Made by a program: the position numbers and the translations under genes | Source of the DNA: Climacium dendroides | Taxonomy: Eukaryota > Streptophyta > Bryopsida > Hypnales > Climaciaceae | DNA length: 64,000 nucleotides | Assembly (NCBI GenBank): GCA_950106755.1 | Contig: OX467084.1 | Span: 29,577,213-29,641,212 of the forward strand | Direction of reading: 5' to 3' | The notes under the pieces: generated by a model | What the model was told of the DNA's origin: nothing | Databases searched by the model: none | Seen by the model: the letters and a program-made list of their open reading frames with translations, nothing else | Shown: piece after piece, positions 39,284-52,206 of the stretch | Layout of the letters: each line of letters opens with the position of its first letter | Numbering within the stretch: the first letter of the stretch is position 1

Positions 39284-40570
39284 CTACGCCGACGCCGCTT
39301 CTCGTCTGGCGTACTTGATGCTGTGGCGCCGCTCCCAAAGCTCCAGCAACGTCATGTGAAACGCATCATACGCCACAGGCGGATTGTTCCACTCCAGATG
39401 CTTGCTGGCCTGGTGGCCCAAGTATTGCATTTCCGCATACTTCGCAGGCGCCACGCCCAACAATATGGCCTTCAACTTCGGCAAATCCTCCACGCCCAGC
39501 ACGAGCACAAACTGATGCCAATCGAGGAATCCCTGAAATGGCAAGTCATGCAGAGTCGACTTGGACACCACCACCGGTACGCACCCGAACCGGAGCGCGT
39601 CCACCACGCTGAGCGCGTCGTGGGGCGGCAAGCTCACGCAGAACTTCGTCCTCGCGAGTTTTGCGTAAACTGAGGATCGATGCGGAGATGGATCCGACTC
39701 CACCTCGAAGTCCGCGTCGGGATTCGGAAGCTGAGATGCGTCCCGCGCGGCAGGGAAATACGCAAGACTGGTTCTTTTGGCGCCTCTCCCCTCGAGCGCG
39801 GCATGGATCTGCTGTGGCGTGACGGGCTTGTATTCGGGAAACACCATGTCCTTGTGCGGGTAGAACATTTGCTTGTGCCGAAGCGGCGCGCAGGAGGCTT
39901 GGATGGTGTTCTTCCCGAGCTCTAAGAAGTTGCGGTGCTTGCTGTTGCGGTCGAAGGCGTGGCAGGATAAGTAAAAGTGATCTGCACCAAGAGAGCGGTC
40001 CCAGAAGGGGAAATCGGTTCGAATTTTCTGGACGTAGCGCTTGAACTGGTCCGCGACGCCAGTCGGACCGAGATCGAGCCAGAGGGAGTCCATTGATACG
40101 GGGAGGAGAAAGAGCTGCGCTTGCTTGGGATTCTTGGTGACAAATTCGCTGCGGGAGAGCAGGCGGAAGAAGAGATCCGCGGTGCTGGTGAGGTCCTCCG
40201 TGACGCCAATGGATCCGTCGTACTTGTGCTCGTAGCGAGGCTCCTGGGAAGGGTAGATCCAGACCTGCATCCGCTTCCACATCTCCTCGTAACTCAGGGT
40301 GAAAATCTCGGGGGAGTGGTACAGCTTGGGAAGGCTCTCTTGCAGCGCTTGAAGCTCCGTCTCCGAGATTTCCAATGGCGAAACGGGCAAACTAGTAGTG
40401 TCGCCAGCGTCACGGGTGATTTCGTCTGGAAACTCGTACAGCCCATCGAGCGAGTCCAGAGATCTGTGTCCAAAGACTGAGATGGAAGAGATCCACAAAC
40501 CCAGAAGCAACACTGAGATGGAGTAGGAAACAAACACCGACACCGCACGCTCTGTCGAGAAGAGCCCCAT
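39284..40570 (-). CDS. exostosin-family (GT47) glycosyltransferase, 428 residues, no introns
   Basis: Predicted Golgi type II membrane glycosyltransferase of the plant GT47 family, which acts on cell-wall polysaccharides. ATG 40570 is the first ATG in the frame. A short cytoplasmic tail is followed by a membrane anchor at about residues 9-31 (VFVSYSISVLLLGLWISSIS), then a stem. Exostosin-domain hallmarks follow: KMQVWIYP-type start (MQVWIYPSQEPRYEHKYDG), AQLFLLPVSMDSL, DHFYLSCHAFD, FYPHKDMVFPEY, and KLARTKFCVSLPPHDALSVV followed by DALRFGCVPVVVS. The last block differs from the usual CxxPxG...RxxEAI form by having Asp in place of the conserved Glu and no Gly after the Pro. Substrate specificity cannot be told. 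Intronless. Confidence 0.92.
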   Translation of the reverse strand: MGLFSTERAVSVFVSYSISVLLLGLWISSISVFGHRSLDSLDGLYEFPDEITRDAGDTTSLPVSPLEISETELQALQESLPKLYHSPEIFTLSYEEMWKRMQVWIYPSQEPRYEHKYDGSIGVTEDLTSTADLFFRLLSRSEFVTKNPKQAQLFLLPVSMDSLWLDLGPTGVADQFKRYVQKIRTDFPFWDRSLGADHFYLSCHAFDRNSKHRNFLELGKNTIQASCAPLRHKQMFYPHKDMVFPEYKPVTPQQIHAALEGRGAKRTSLAYFPAARDASQLPNPDADFEVESDPSPHRSSVYAKLARTKFCVSLPPHDALSVVDALRFGCVPVVVSKSTLHDLPFQGFLDWHQFVLVLGVEDLPKLKAILLGVAPAKYAEMQYLGHQASKHLEWNNPPVAYDAFHMTLLELWERRHSIKYARREAASA

Positions 40571-40726
40571 GACTAGCAAGCAAGCAAGCTTTCGAAATGG
40601 CAAAGGACTGTCTGATTTACCACAACCTTGTGCAACCTGAAATTATGAGAAGCAAATTCAGTCAAACGAAGCCATAATACTCAATCAGTCAGTCCTCTGA
40701 GGTTTACAATTCGACAAGAGAAACAA

Positions 40727-40748
40727 TGACGACGACGACGACGACGAC
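40727..40748. repeat. GAC trinucleotide microsatellite
   Basis: Seven consecutive GAC units about 160 bases upstream of the exostosin start, probably within its leader or promoter. Confidence 0.9.
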
Positions 40749-43700
40749 ATTTATGCCTGGATGATGAATTGGTGGCTCACGCCGTGTGTCTACCACCGGA
40801 TGCTATGGCAAACGATTACCAAGTCTGAGAAGGTGGTCTTGAATCGGGGTTTAGGATGCCTGGCATGCGAACTCCCCAAGCGAGAAAACAGGAGAGTGAG
40901 AGGAGGCACCAGCACACCACAACTACTCAACTAGGACACCTGCCGCGTCCCCCGAGAATTTTATAATATTCTAGCTTCTGATCGATAGAACTTGCAAGCT
41001 CCTTTCGCATTCAAAAAACAGAATGACTCTTCCAAGGCGCCTTCAAAACATCCCTCTGGAATGCCAAACATTGAATCTGTTTTGTCTAGCGCAAAAACCA
41101 GTGAATGAGAGAGATCAAATGTAAAATACATATTCTATATCTTGAGATAAAAACTCATCAACACCGACACCGTGATTCCAACGAGCGAACTCCGGTGCAC
41201 ACCTCGGACACCAAGAGCAAGTGATGAGTTTCGCCCGTGTTGTTGAGATTCATCGCCTTCTTGTAAAATCCAGGGAAGGTGCCTGATCCTACATTCAAGC
41301 CCTTAAAGCTGGTTAGATGCGTCCTAAGGCCGTGGGGAAAGAAGGCTAAAACCGTGCATTTTCTAAAAATTTCAGCATTGGGCGAAATGGCAAAAAAATT
41401 TACTTTTAGGAAATCTTCAAGTGGAGTAGATGTAGATTTGGAGAGCTTAGATTCTCTAGTTTTCAAAATGCATGGGGCTAGATAATTTTGGAGGCACAAT
41501 AAATTAATACCTTAAGATTCATGGCCTTATTTTCTTCAAAAAACATACCTAGAATTGCCATTTCTATTGCAAATTGCAAAACATTATAAGATTTTTTCTT
41601 TTTAAATTTTGCATTTTGAACCACAAGATCTTGCACTAAACTAGTGCAAAATTGTGTGGAATAAATTTTAAAAACTTTGATTGTGTAGATTGCAAGATAT
41701 TTGCATTGGAAGTGAATAAAATGGGTTGTTTTGCCCCTAGAGTGGCTAGATTATAAGGCTTTGAATCTTATTTAACTTAAAATTTTTGCACAAAAAAATA
41801 TGGCTAATTTTTTTTATATTGAAGAATTGAATTGTTTGTGTGGGGAAAAAGTCCAAAATACATAACTTGGTTTTTCATTCTTTTTAATTAATTTTTAAGT
41901 ACAAGAAATTACAAAATAGAAGGAAAAACTAAATCATTAATTGTTCTAAGATGGAATTTAAACACACTAATTCTAATGGTGAGATTGTTCTTGCAAGAAA
42001 ATTAAACCACGTGAAACTTCTTTTTAATGAAAATTATGAAAATTGAGTTGAAAAACAAATCTAATATGTTGGTTTCTATATAAAATGCTATAATCATAGG
42101 CAAAAGAAGATGCTCCATAACTTTCTGACATCACTTATCCAAATGGAATGAGTCAAATTTTTCTACATAGATAAAAGTATACTAAATAAAAAAAATTCAA
42201 ACCTTCTTTCAACTTTTTGCCCTTGAACACCAATTGACATTAAATTATATTCTTGTAAAACAAATGTGTTTTTTCTATTTTCAAAAAATGATTTAAAAAT
42301 TCATACCAAAAATTGAAATCATAAAAATCCAAACTTTCATTTATCCCCCAAGGAGACACTTGGTCCTTTAGAAGTTACTAATAACTTGTCAAAAATGGAG
42401 GTTGTAGGAGGCCATTAGCAAAATTTGTACAAATTTAGATTCTATCTTATATACACTAAAAACTAAGGCAATTCTAATATAAAAAGAGGATCAATTGAGA
42501 ATAACTCAATCAAAAGTTGTTCTTTTGTAAAGCTATCACCTACATATTATCAGAAATAGATGAGCTCATTGTCAAAAATTGCCACCAACTTCACAATGTA
42601 TTCACCCTTTTAATATTAATAATTTTGGAAATATACTTGTTTATTTCCATCAAAAAATATAGGGATTGATAGTCTATTGAATGGACAAGTTAATCCTTAT
42701 GTAATCCACACTGTGTTTGCATTCTTGGTGTATTGGAGGTGGTTTGGCATACAAATACTTGTTGAAAAAGATTATTAAGTTTAATTGGGCTCAATTTTCT
42801 TTGGGTACATATAAGTCATGACAATGAAGGCTTTAAAAAATTTAGAATATTTTAGACTATATTATATATTTTTCAAAACACAAAATATGGTTTAAAATGA
42901 CCTTAATTTGTTAGAATCTTCTTTTCTAAAAATTGTAGTAGAATTTTGTAGTAGATCTCTCTCCTTGAAAAATAAGTGAAATTCTTTGATTTTTTCCCTA
43001 GTGAGCTACTAGGAGCCTCTACTCTGGCATACCATTTGCACTCCACATGATTTAATTTATAATCCATTGAAAATTGAAACAACAATTAGACTCTAGGAAT
43101 ACATGTAACGTTATGAAACACTTTGCTCCTATGTATTTTACCTACTATAAAGACAAATAAGTCCTCCAACATTGGTGCTAATTTTTCAAGAATGACATCC
43201 ATTCACTTGAAGGATATAGACAAGGAAAAGTTCATTATGATCAAGACATCTAAATGATATCTAGGATTAGGTTTATATTCATCAACCGCCTCACCTGATG
43301 CACTTCTATAATATACTTTTTCAATCTAGCTAATCACAAGTGTGGGGTCTCCCTATGCTTTGTCATTCCATTGAATTGAATGGGAAAACTACCATTAGCA
43401 TGTATAGGCCACAAAACAACTACCACTATATACTACAAGAAAACAAATGCCAAGTACTACAAAACTACTAATATATAATGGTAATGAGAAAATTTAATTT
43501 ATAAAAATACCATAAGGACAAGTTCTCAAATGGCATTACTTTCCAATATTAGGTTTGGTTTTGCTTCAAAAATCATACCTAAAACTGATATCTATCTACA
43601 TTAACTCTATTGTTAAATTCCTATTAAGGCCATATTCATTATATTGAGACTTTTTGCAGTCTCATTTTTATCTTTGACTAGATGATAAACCACTTTATCT

Positions 43701-46700
43701 TTTTATTAGTATTTTTTTATGAATAACAACACCAACTTTTTAAATTTCATTTCAGAATCACTATTTGAGCAATATTTATTCTTGGTTTCAATATATTAAC
43801 TATATAGTATGTATACAAAATCCACCATTAAGATCCTTTGAAGATTTGCCAATCATAATCCATTCCCTACTAAATTTATGCATTATTTCTACTTTTACTA
43901 TACTAGCTACTTATGACCTACACTCACATGCTTTGAGTTGTAACATGTGATTCATGAAGGCCTACCGCCTTCTATAGAATTTTGAGAAGAGGTTGAGGTC
44001 TTGGCATTGTAGTTGCCACTTGGCTCTAGGGATGATAATCAAAACAATGTATCAACATTTGATGTATGTAGCAATAATAGATTGTACGTGCTTCCACATA
44101 GCTCCCAATGGAAAATGCAACTTTGAATAACAAGCGAATGTATCTAGATCAACAATATCTTTCTCTTTCTAGCAAAAAGAAATAGAGCCTTCCACCAACT
44201 ATTCTAGTCAACAAAACAATAGGATGTTTAATAGCCAAATTGCATGGATAGTAGCGCCTACAATGCACATGTATATGAACAACTAAGTGCAACTTTTAAA
44301 AATGTCATTTTGCTTTGCATACATCTACATAGATGTAGGTAGACATCCACGTCTTTGATCCTATATAGTATCATTGCCAATGTTATTGGACCATAGGATT
44401 CTGTTTTGGCAAATGGATCACCACTTATAGGAAAACGACTGTCACAACCTCTTGCGTCCACAACTCTTCTACTAGAAGACACGATAAATTCATTGTCCAC
44501 TTTTGGGCCTCATCATGCTTGTAGGATTGATCCTTGAAGGATAGAGACTCTCATGACCAAAGTAGTGACTAAAATACTCTAATTATTAGACCAATAGGCA
44601 ATAGGTGTATTCTTTGTTTAATACAGAAGTCATCCATTAAATTTTTTTAGGTCTACAATGTACTTACAAGATTAAGCTTATGTGTTTAACAAACTCCAAT
44701 CTTTTCTTAGCAGAGTTGGGTTGAATTAATAGCCAATTCATAAAATATAAACATTGTGCATCTAAAAGATCTAATGGATGACTTCATTGGTAACTAGTGT
44801 GCCCTATGCCATTGCCACAGTATAATAAAATAAAAGTACAAACAATTTTCTAAATACAATTAATTTTTTTAAAATTCAAAATTCAATAACTTTTATACCA
44901 TAGTTTCAAACGCTAAGAAAAAAAAGTCCACACAACCCTCTTTGTAGAGAGCTTTCTAATGGTACCAAGAACATGATTAGGGGACATACAGTTTTAGAAA
45001 TTTCACTATGACAAACAAAACAAACAACTTCATTTAATGAATGGATTGCATAAACAAAGAATGCACCAATAATTGGAGTATTTTGGAAACTACCTTGATC
45101 ATTGGGAGTCCCATCTTTCTATGGTCAACCCTCAAAGGACAAGCCTATGATCATTAACTTCAAGGTTCATTGTCCATCATTCTATTTACTGCCATTTTGC
45201 AACTAAATATGAATAAAAAAATTTATAATTATTTTTCAAAGTTGAAATCATATGTCCACTTACAAGTTGTAAAATTTTCAAATTTTTTTGGAAAAAATTG
45301 AAAATAACTGTGAGATTTTTAAGAAAAAAATGAAGAAATTTTGCATCAAATATAAAATATATTAAAAAATCCAAAAAGTTTCACCACAGATGTATGTTAT
45401 ATTTTTTAAAATCATGGTATAAACCAAAGTTACCATATCACTCTAAAATTGAAAAAATCAGCAAATAATGAGTTTAAGTCTAAAATTCATCATACTACTA
45501 AAATCATAAGTCCCTTTGTAATATCACAAATGCTACCATTAATACTAGGGCTTTTTTAGAAAGATCTTGAAGATTTATTGAAATTCTTGCTTTACATTCT
45601 ATCTAATACATAAAAATTCTAATGGTGAATGCGTAGCATAGCAAGCACCAACTGCTACGCATTCACCATTCACCATTCTAATGGCCAAACGCTAGTATTA
45701 TTGTAAAATCTTTTAATTTATGAATTTTTCAAAATTTCAAATTGGAATAGAAACTTCACTTGATAAGACTCATTTAATTAGTTGGAATCAAATTCAAAAT
45801 ATCATTTTTATGAATAAAACTCACATCAATAGTAAATAGCAAAAAATGGCCAAAATGCACTACAAAGGTGATTTGAGGATCAAGCATCTTCTTCTTTAGA
45901 AAATTCAATAACATCACAATGAAAAAATTTGCAATACTATTCCCTAAAAATGTACTCAAATAACTTCAAAAAAAATAATTGGATGAAAGAATGTTTATTT
46001 CCATCCTATAGTCTCATGTGAAGTCATATAGTTGACAATTAGTGTCCACAACATTCTAGGGTTAAATCAAACATTTTGAACTCTTGAACAATGTTGAACA
46101 TTTTAGCAAGTGGAATTTCAACAAAGAGACAAAACTTAATGTAGATTAACCCAATTCCTTTCACTAATTAAATCCATCATCCTAATTTTGACCCTAATTC
46201 CATTTAGAAAAACATCTAAATCCATTCATTTTTTGTCAAAATTAGTGCATTAATGCCAACAAGAGATAACATGTCAATTCTTTATTGGTGAGTACTTAAG
46301 TACCATTAGATATATGTAAAGATAGTTATGGGTTGTTTATAGGACATTTATGACTCCACTCTATAGACAATTTTGTAATTTCACTATAGACTACTTCAAA
46401 AATTTATATAAATTATAATTTTAATTGAAAAAATTATAATTCCACTTGGATTTGATTCATGAAACAAGCACACACCTCTGGAAAAGTATGTGTCCCTTTT
46501 TGAATTTAATCCAAGATATTCATATCACAAATCAAGGTGGTATTAGGCTTGTTCACCATATTTAGTGTGAGACACGCCAAGCACTTGTCTGGAACATGAA
46601 TTCTTTAGAAAATCTGTCTGAGGTTCAGTTGTCAGTCAGAGCCACAAACTGAATTATTTTTCAACAGTTGAAATTTGTAGCATTTGATGGACAGAATCAG

Positions 46701-47053
46701 TTGTGAATGGGCCCAGTATGATGCAGGTTTTTTCCGTGGATGGATCCATGACACCCACTGCACCTCTATAGGTGCACCTTTAACCCCTTTAGGATGTTAA
46801 GACCAGGAATGGCCTACAATGGCTTGTACACTTTCAACAGTCTTAGTATACAAGACTTTATTTCTTGCACAATCTTGTTGCAATAATTCTATGAAAATCA
46901 CAAAGCAAAGCTGCACTCTCAGACTGTCTCACAAAAAAAAACCTTTGTTGAAAAAACAATTTTTTCTACATGCAAATGACCTTGGTACTTAAAAGTCGCA
47001 ATAGCATATACACTGTATGAGCAATGCCTGCAGCCTTATCCTTTTATTAGGGA
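40749..47053. other. long AT-rich repeat-laden intergenic region
   Basis: No gene was recognised in 6 kb. Identifiable debris: decayed TTAA-type repeat halves at about 41535-41760 (AAGATCTTGCACTAAACTAG) and 42335-42390; an internally deleted relative of the ACTAG-ended element at 45494-45660; and a reverse-orientation copy of the type 6 AGGTA element at about 46140-46560. A TTAACCCCTTTAGG end lies at 46790 without a partner. Confidence 0.5.
45494..45660. mobile_element. internally deleted copy of the ACTAG-ended element
   Basis: The first 55 or so bases (ACTACTAAAATCATAAGTCC through ACTAGGG) are identical to 20259-20315, which includes DNA outside the recognised left end there. The sequence then jumps to the right end (GAAGATTTATTG...TAGCATAGCAAGCACCAAC). 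The interior is lost. Confidence 0.65.
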
Positions 47054-47349
47054 TAAGGTAGGTGGCTTTTAAACCAACCTGGTTCTAAAATCGATCTGGT
47101 ACATTTTACTTCTGAAATGTACTAACTGTGTACATTTCAGAAGGGGGTCGGTTTTAGAAACCACTGCATTTCAACTTCAAAAATTTGTAACTAATTTCAC
47201 AAAGGTCCAAAAAATATGAAACGACTTGGATTAGACGCCTATTCCTTTTTTCTTCCTACCAAAATTCACTGAAAATTGTTTTGAGATGTTTAACTGTCCC
47301 AAAAATGCAATCACCTCTTAAAGGGTCGGTTTAAGAGCCACCTACCTTA
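47054..47349. mobile_element. AGGTA-ended element, type 2, 296 bp
   Basis: Left TA-AGGTAGGTGGCTTTTAAACC; right GGTTTAAGAGCCACCTACCT-TA, an inverted pair with one or two mismatches. An interior hairpin at 47109-47143 (CTTCTGAAATGTAC and its exact complement) lies within flanking arms that also pair. Confidence 0.75.
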
Positions 47350-48948
47350 AAGTTAATTTAGCATTGACTGGATGTCATCCAGATGGGTGGAATACCGTAT
47401 TTAAGTATGTTTAATACTTTCCATTGCTCTCTTGGTTTGGTGATAAGCACTCCAGCATGATCAGGACCAAATCAGTTTGCCAAACCCGAGAGCAGGATTG
47501 ACTGATGATTGATTGCACTCTCAGCAGCAAGTCCAACTGATGAATGCTCCTAAATTCTTTCCTGGTAAGTTATCTTATCTTATGTCGTAACTATGTTCTT
47601 TGCCGGGTGTTTTTTGGGGTGAAAATGCAGTTCCTTGCATGGATTTGGGAGGGCACATGGTTGGAGATGCAGGATGATAAACCTGTCTCATGAAGTGGGA
47701 CCAGCAGGGTGACAATGCAGGAATTTTATCCCTGGGAAAATGTAGGAATTTTTTATTTTTCACACATGAAAAAATTTGTCAATTTTGAATTCATATTTGC
47801 ACATAGTTATCTTAAACATGGCACAAAATAGGGGTAAGATTTTACTTTTACCTCGGAGAACTTGCATTTTTAACACGCTTGTCTCACTTTGTAGGACAGA
47901 TTTTGCATCCTGTGTTGGAGATGCCAATGAGGGGTACTAAGTTATTGCCCCAAAAAATAGAACTAATTAAGGTAGAAGCATCTAAATGTGACACTTATTC
48001 AAGATTTTGAAATCTTGAGGGTAGGGATCGAATTAAATGATGCACTCTTGTTAGGAAATGGTTTAGAAAACTGGCAAAATTGGTTTCATATTTTTCTGAG
48101 CTTGTATGAATGTAATACAAATTTGTGAAAACAAGTGCAAAGATAGATGCACCTACTATGGACAATAGACTAGCACAAAAATGGACATGGAACATCCAAA
48201 AGCAATATACCTTAAGCTTGTATCATGGTTGTTTTATTGGCCAATGCAAAACCCAACCCCATCATTGTGACACATTCATGAAAATTCACTTGTTGGCATT
48301 GGGTTCACCAACACTATATTTAGGGCTTACGGCCTCTTGCCGTGTGAGTTGAGCTAGCCCAAAAAAGTGCTAAAAGACAAGAAGTGAACATTGATTGTCT
48401 TACTGGACTCAATGAGCGCAGAAGCCAAATTTCAAGTTTTACTGAAATCGGTGGACAACCCCATTGGTCAAGATTGAACAACCTTGAAAGAATCAATACA
48501 TGGAGATTCTACTTGATCTGGTTTCTGTAGCTCCCCTTGCGAACTTGACTCAACTCACATGGCAAGAGCCCTTATTCTAGGTGTCTGTAAATGACTTCTG
48601 TTACATTTGGGTGCATGTACCTTACTCGTGCCTTGAAGCATCCCCAAAGGACCAGGAAAGTTCATCTCTGTTTTAGTTTGCGGTCTTTGTTGATGAATGA
48701 ATTTCTGCCTTGCTTCTCTCCTACTTGTGTAATGTCACACTCTGGCTGGTTTGCTTCTCTCTGAAAATGCATGTGATATTACAATTAAAATTTTGTAGTG
48801 TTGTCACGATATTGATGAGTTGCATGAAAAAGTGAGTGACATTGACAGAGTAGAGGGAATTGCAGCAGTCAGAAAGGTGGAGTGAGAGTCTGACTGACTG
48901 GAGATAAAGAACTTCTCTTTCGTCTTGCCACTTTGGCTGTAAACTAAC
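47350..48948. other. intergenic region, no gene recognised
   Basis: Intermediate-AT DNA. Around 48330-48360 and 48545-48570 the phrase GAGTTGAGCTAGCCC / TTGACTCAACTCACATGGCA hints at a decayed inverted repeat. No convincing coding region. Confidence 0.4.
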
Positions 48949-49196
48949 TTAACTCCTGAGCGCCCAGACTGTATTTGCCAAATTCAGACCCTTCTCAATT
49001 CATTCCAATTAAACTATCATGTAAAATGAGATCCACATAAATTGACTGTACCAATTGATAGTAGAGATAGGGCAGGAGCTATAGGGAAAAGGACATGTCC
49101 TTTTATCGTACCGTTAAAAAAATTATAATGGTCAAACAAGGAGATCTTTGAGTTTGGAGAGGCCATATTTGAGGCACTGGGGCGCTCAGGGGTTAA
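48949..49196. mobile_element. TTAA-bounded element, 248 bp
   Basis: Left TTAACTCCTGAGCGCCC and right GGGCGCTCAGGGGTTAA are inverted repeats with one mismatch. The right TTAA abuts the type 1 AGGTA element that begins at 49196, so one element inserted at the very edge of the other. Confidence 0.75.
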
Positions 49197-49651
49197 AGTA
49201 AACCAGCCCACAATGAGGAGTTTGGTATCATCTTGTTGCTGAAATTTTTCAATTTTTTTCCTACATTAATACAAGTGTGAGAAACAGCAAGTGCAATTGA
49301 AATTAAAATTTTTTTTGACAAAGTATGAATTCACTAGGAATTTCTGAAGCATTGAACCCAAAAGAGTCTGTAGACTACCTTAAGACCAACAAAATCTGAA
49401 TCTGTAATGCTCATCTCACTGCCTAATGCAGTCAAAATATTTTCTATTATAGAAGGCCAAAAAAGTCAATTTTTACAATGGACTTCACACTGAAAACTCA
49501 GAAGTTCCTAATGAGGTCAGTGTTCACTCCATTGCTGTCATGTAAGACATGCATTGTTGCCCACATCCTACATCCTGAAAAAACCCGACAATGGGTCATT
49601 TCTTAAGCAACCACAATGGGTCATTTGACCGCAAGGGGCTGTTTTACCTTA
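49196..49651. mobile_element. AGGTA-ended element, type 1, copy 2
   Basis: Left AAGTAAACCAGCCCACAATG (terminal G of AGGTA changed); right GGGGCTGTTTTACCT-TA. The interior matches 38803-39242 in reverse orientation, including the CATTGGGTCATTT units. Confidence 0.75.
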
Positions 49652-50394
49652 CAAGGACTGAGGATCTCCAACGTTGTCCAACCTTCATAACTTTTGTAGC
49701 TTTTATCTGCCAATTGCAAAGTGTTTCACGGAACACCCTGTTGACTCAAAATTTGAGCTATTGGGAACAAATTGGAGGAAGATTTGAAAACACCAATGAG
49801 TTCAGCAAGTCCACTTTGAGTACCAGAGGGAATTATTCTCAGTTGCAAAAATATGTTTGAATCAAAGCTGCACTGACTTATACAACAGAACTTCAATCAG
49901 TAAGGTAGCCTGCCCCTTTCCAATCAGTCACCCATTTTCACTAGTTATGCAGCCTGACATGTTGCCTATCAGATGTGGTTTAGGTGGCAGCTCAAAGCAG
50001 GAGGGCACAAATGTCCAAGAAACGTATCTTACATTGAAAGCATACAATGATCACAAGATGTGCTGTACAGTAAGGTCTGTTTCATTTACAAACTACCCAT
50101 TTAGTAAGAGTTTAATATGAGACATTATATGATCAAAATTTGTGAAATAGATGTCTGTATATTTTAACTAGATTTTGGCAACATAATTGTACCATCATGC
50201 TTAAATGTCCCTAATTAGTTATCACATGAGGGGCAAATAGAAAAATTCAATTATAATAAAGAGATATCAATTTTTACCACGTTTGGGTATTATCACCCAA
50301 CATTGAAATCTCTATAGAAGAAATTGTAAAACCTTTTTGGAGATGCTTGCCTAGGGAAAGATGTGCACATAGATGTTCCCCACATAAGGTAGAA
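49652..50394. other. spacer
   Basis: Intermediate-AT spacer with an unpaired TAAGGTAGCCTGCCCC phrase at 49902. No gene recognised. Confidence 0.45.
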
Positions 50395-50756
50395 CTACCC
50401 ATTACCATACAGATTTGCTATTTAGGTACTTTGGAGAAGCTATTTATCAGCTCTCATATTTTTCAGAGATGGAATTGTTTGAGAGAAGTCAATTGCAAAA
50501 AAAATGAAGACATTCTGACAAGAATTGAATTTTTTGTGATTTTTCAAAGCTGAAATGTAAAACTATGAGTAGACCCTTGGTAAAGCATGACCAGACCATT
50601 GTTGAAGCGTGGGCTGATGTGTCCGCTCCCCAGTGCATTGCCATCATGATCATAGATGAGTAAGATTGTGGTAATAAGATGGGCCAATGACGGAAATGGG
50701 AGGAACCTGTAGGTGGGGGAATTGGGTAAATGGTGGTAATGGATAGTTCTACCTTA
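50395..50756. mobile_element. AGGTA-ended element, type 4, 362 bp
   Basis: Left TA-AGGTAGAACTACCCATTACC and right GGTAATGGATAGTTCTACCT-TA form an inverted pair of 20 bases with one mismatch. Non-coding. Confidence 0.8.
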
Positions 50757-51277
50757 TATCCACATTTGAACTTAAAAAATTCACCACCGATTGTTTGCAA
50801 TAAAATATCATATAAAACCGTGTAAATTGGCTTTAAAAATTCACTAGAAATAGAATTTTGCTTTTCCCAAACCAAAATTTGATAGGCTTGAGTGGGATTG
50901 CGTAAGGATGACATGATAATTATATTTACCAAAATATACCAATTATACTCCACATACATAAATTTTTTTAATGATTGAAAGAGGCAATTCGTAAATGAAA
51001 TAGACCTTAATATACATTGGAAGTCACAAATGAAACATTGTTGATTTTGTAATTAGCCTTTGGTTGGAAATAGGGTGACCTATATAACAAGAATAGGTTG
51101 AATGGAATCTTTGTGAAAAAAATTCATGGTAAATTTTTTTTTGAAGAACAAATTGTAAAAAAATATGAAATCCTTCTAAAATCTATTTCTCTAAATGGGG
51201 AAATTTTTCCCCTCACCATTCCCATACTACAAATATAATATGCTAAATTGCTTAAGTGATTGGAAAGGTTGGTTATC
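50757..51277. other. AT-rich spacer
   Basis: Nothing recognisable. Confidence 0.5.
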
Positions 51278-52206
51278 TTAACTCCTAAAGTTCCATTGTC
51301 CCCTCATGAGACAAAATGGATTTCGGGCAAGTCCCTACGGTCTCAATATTTGCTGTGATTTTTTGAATTTTTTTTGTGAAGGTAGAAAAAAACATTAGAT
51401 TTCCAAAAATATAATTTTTATTTCCATTGGAACCCAGGAGCAAAAGTTATGGCACAAAAAGCCCAAATTTTAGTTCGGTAGGAAAAAAAAACTTCAAAAA
51501 AAATTAATTTTTTTTTTTTAAAGTTTTATTTTCTATAGATTATATTTTTGTGTACATGAAAATATTTTATTTATTCTATTTGTAATTATTATATGAAAAT
51601 TATAAACAATCTTGTTTTGGGGGCAATCAAAGCATCTATTTGAAAAGATAATTTTTAGGATTCATTTCTAACCTCAATTTTCACAATTATATTTTTTAAA
51701 ATTTTTTCACAAGATTAAGATCTCTTGCTAAAACAATCTCATTGTTGAGATTAGTATATTTCAATTCCATCTTAGAGCTATCAACAATTTAGATTTTCCA
51801 TCAACCTTGAACCTTCTTCTACTTATCAATTTTTTAATGAGTAAAAATTAAGTGTGTATTTTTTGAATTTTTTTTCCTATACCCTCAACTCAAATATTTA
51901 TATCATATAAAATTAGAAATTTTTAGTAGAGCAAAAATGAAAAGTTATGAAGGTTCAAAACCAAAAATGTAGTTGACAAAGGTGCAAAATAATTTGTTTC
52001 CTTCACTTTACATGCAAATATCTTGCAATCTATGTGGTCAAAGTTTGTGAAATTTCTTTCACACATTTTTGTACTAGTCTAGTATAAGATTCTATAGTTA
52101 AATATACAAAGAAAACATTTTAAAATTATTTTTTGCCATTTGTTATAGAAATGGCAGTTTTGAGTGTTTTTTGATGGAAAAGAGGCCTTGGGACTTTAGG
52201 AGTTAA
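51278..52206. mobile_element. TTAA-bounded element, 929 bp
   Basis: Left TTAACTCCTAAAGTTCC; right GGGACTTTAGGAGTTAA, an inverted pair with one mismatch. The right half contains the phrase AAGATTCTATAGTTAAATAT and then ATGGCAGTTTTGAGTGTTTT, both seen in decayed copies near 19040, 21470 and 52870. No coding capacity. Confidence 0.75.

Noticed and set aside
39546..40280. 244-codon frame overlapping the exostosin gene
   Set aside because: Arg/Ser/Pro-rich shadow frame; the exostosin frame has the conserved motifs and the membrane anchor.
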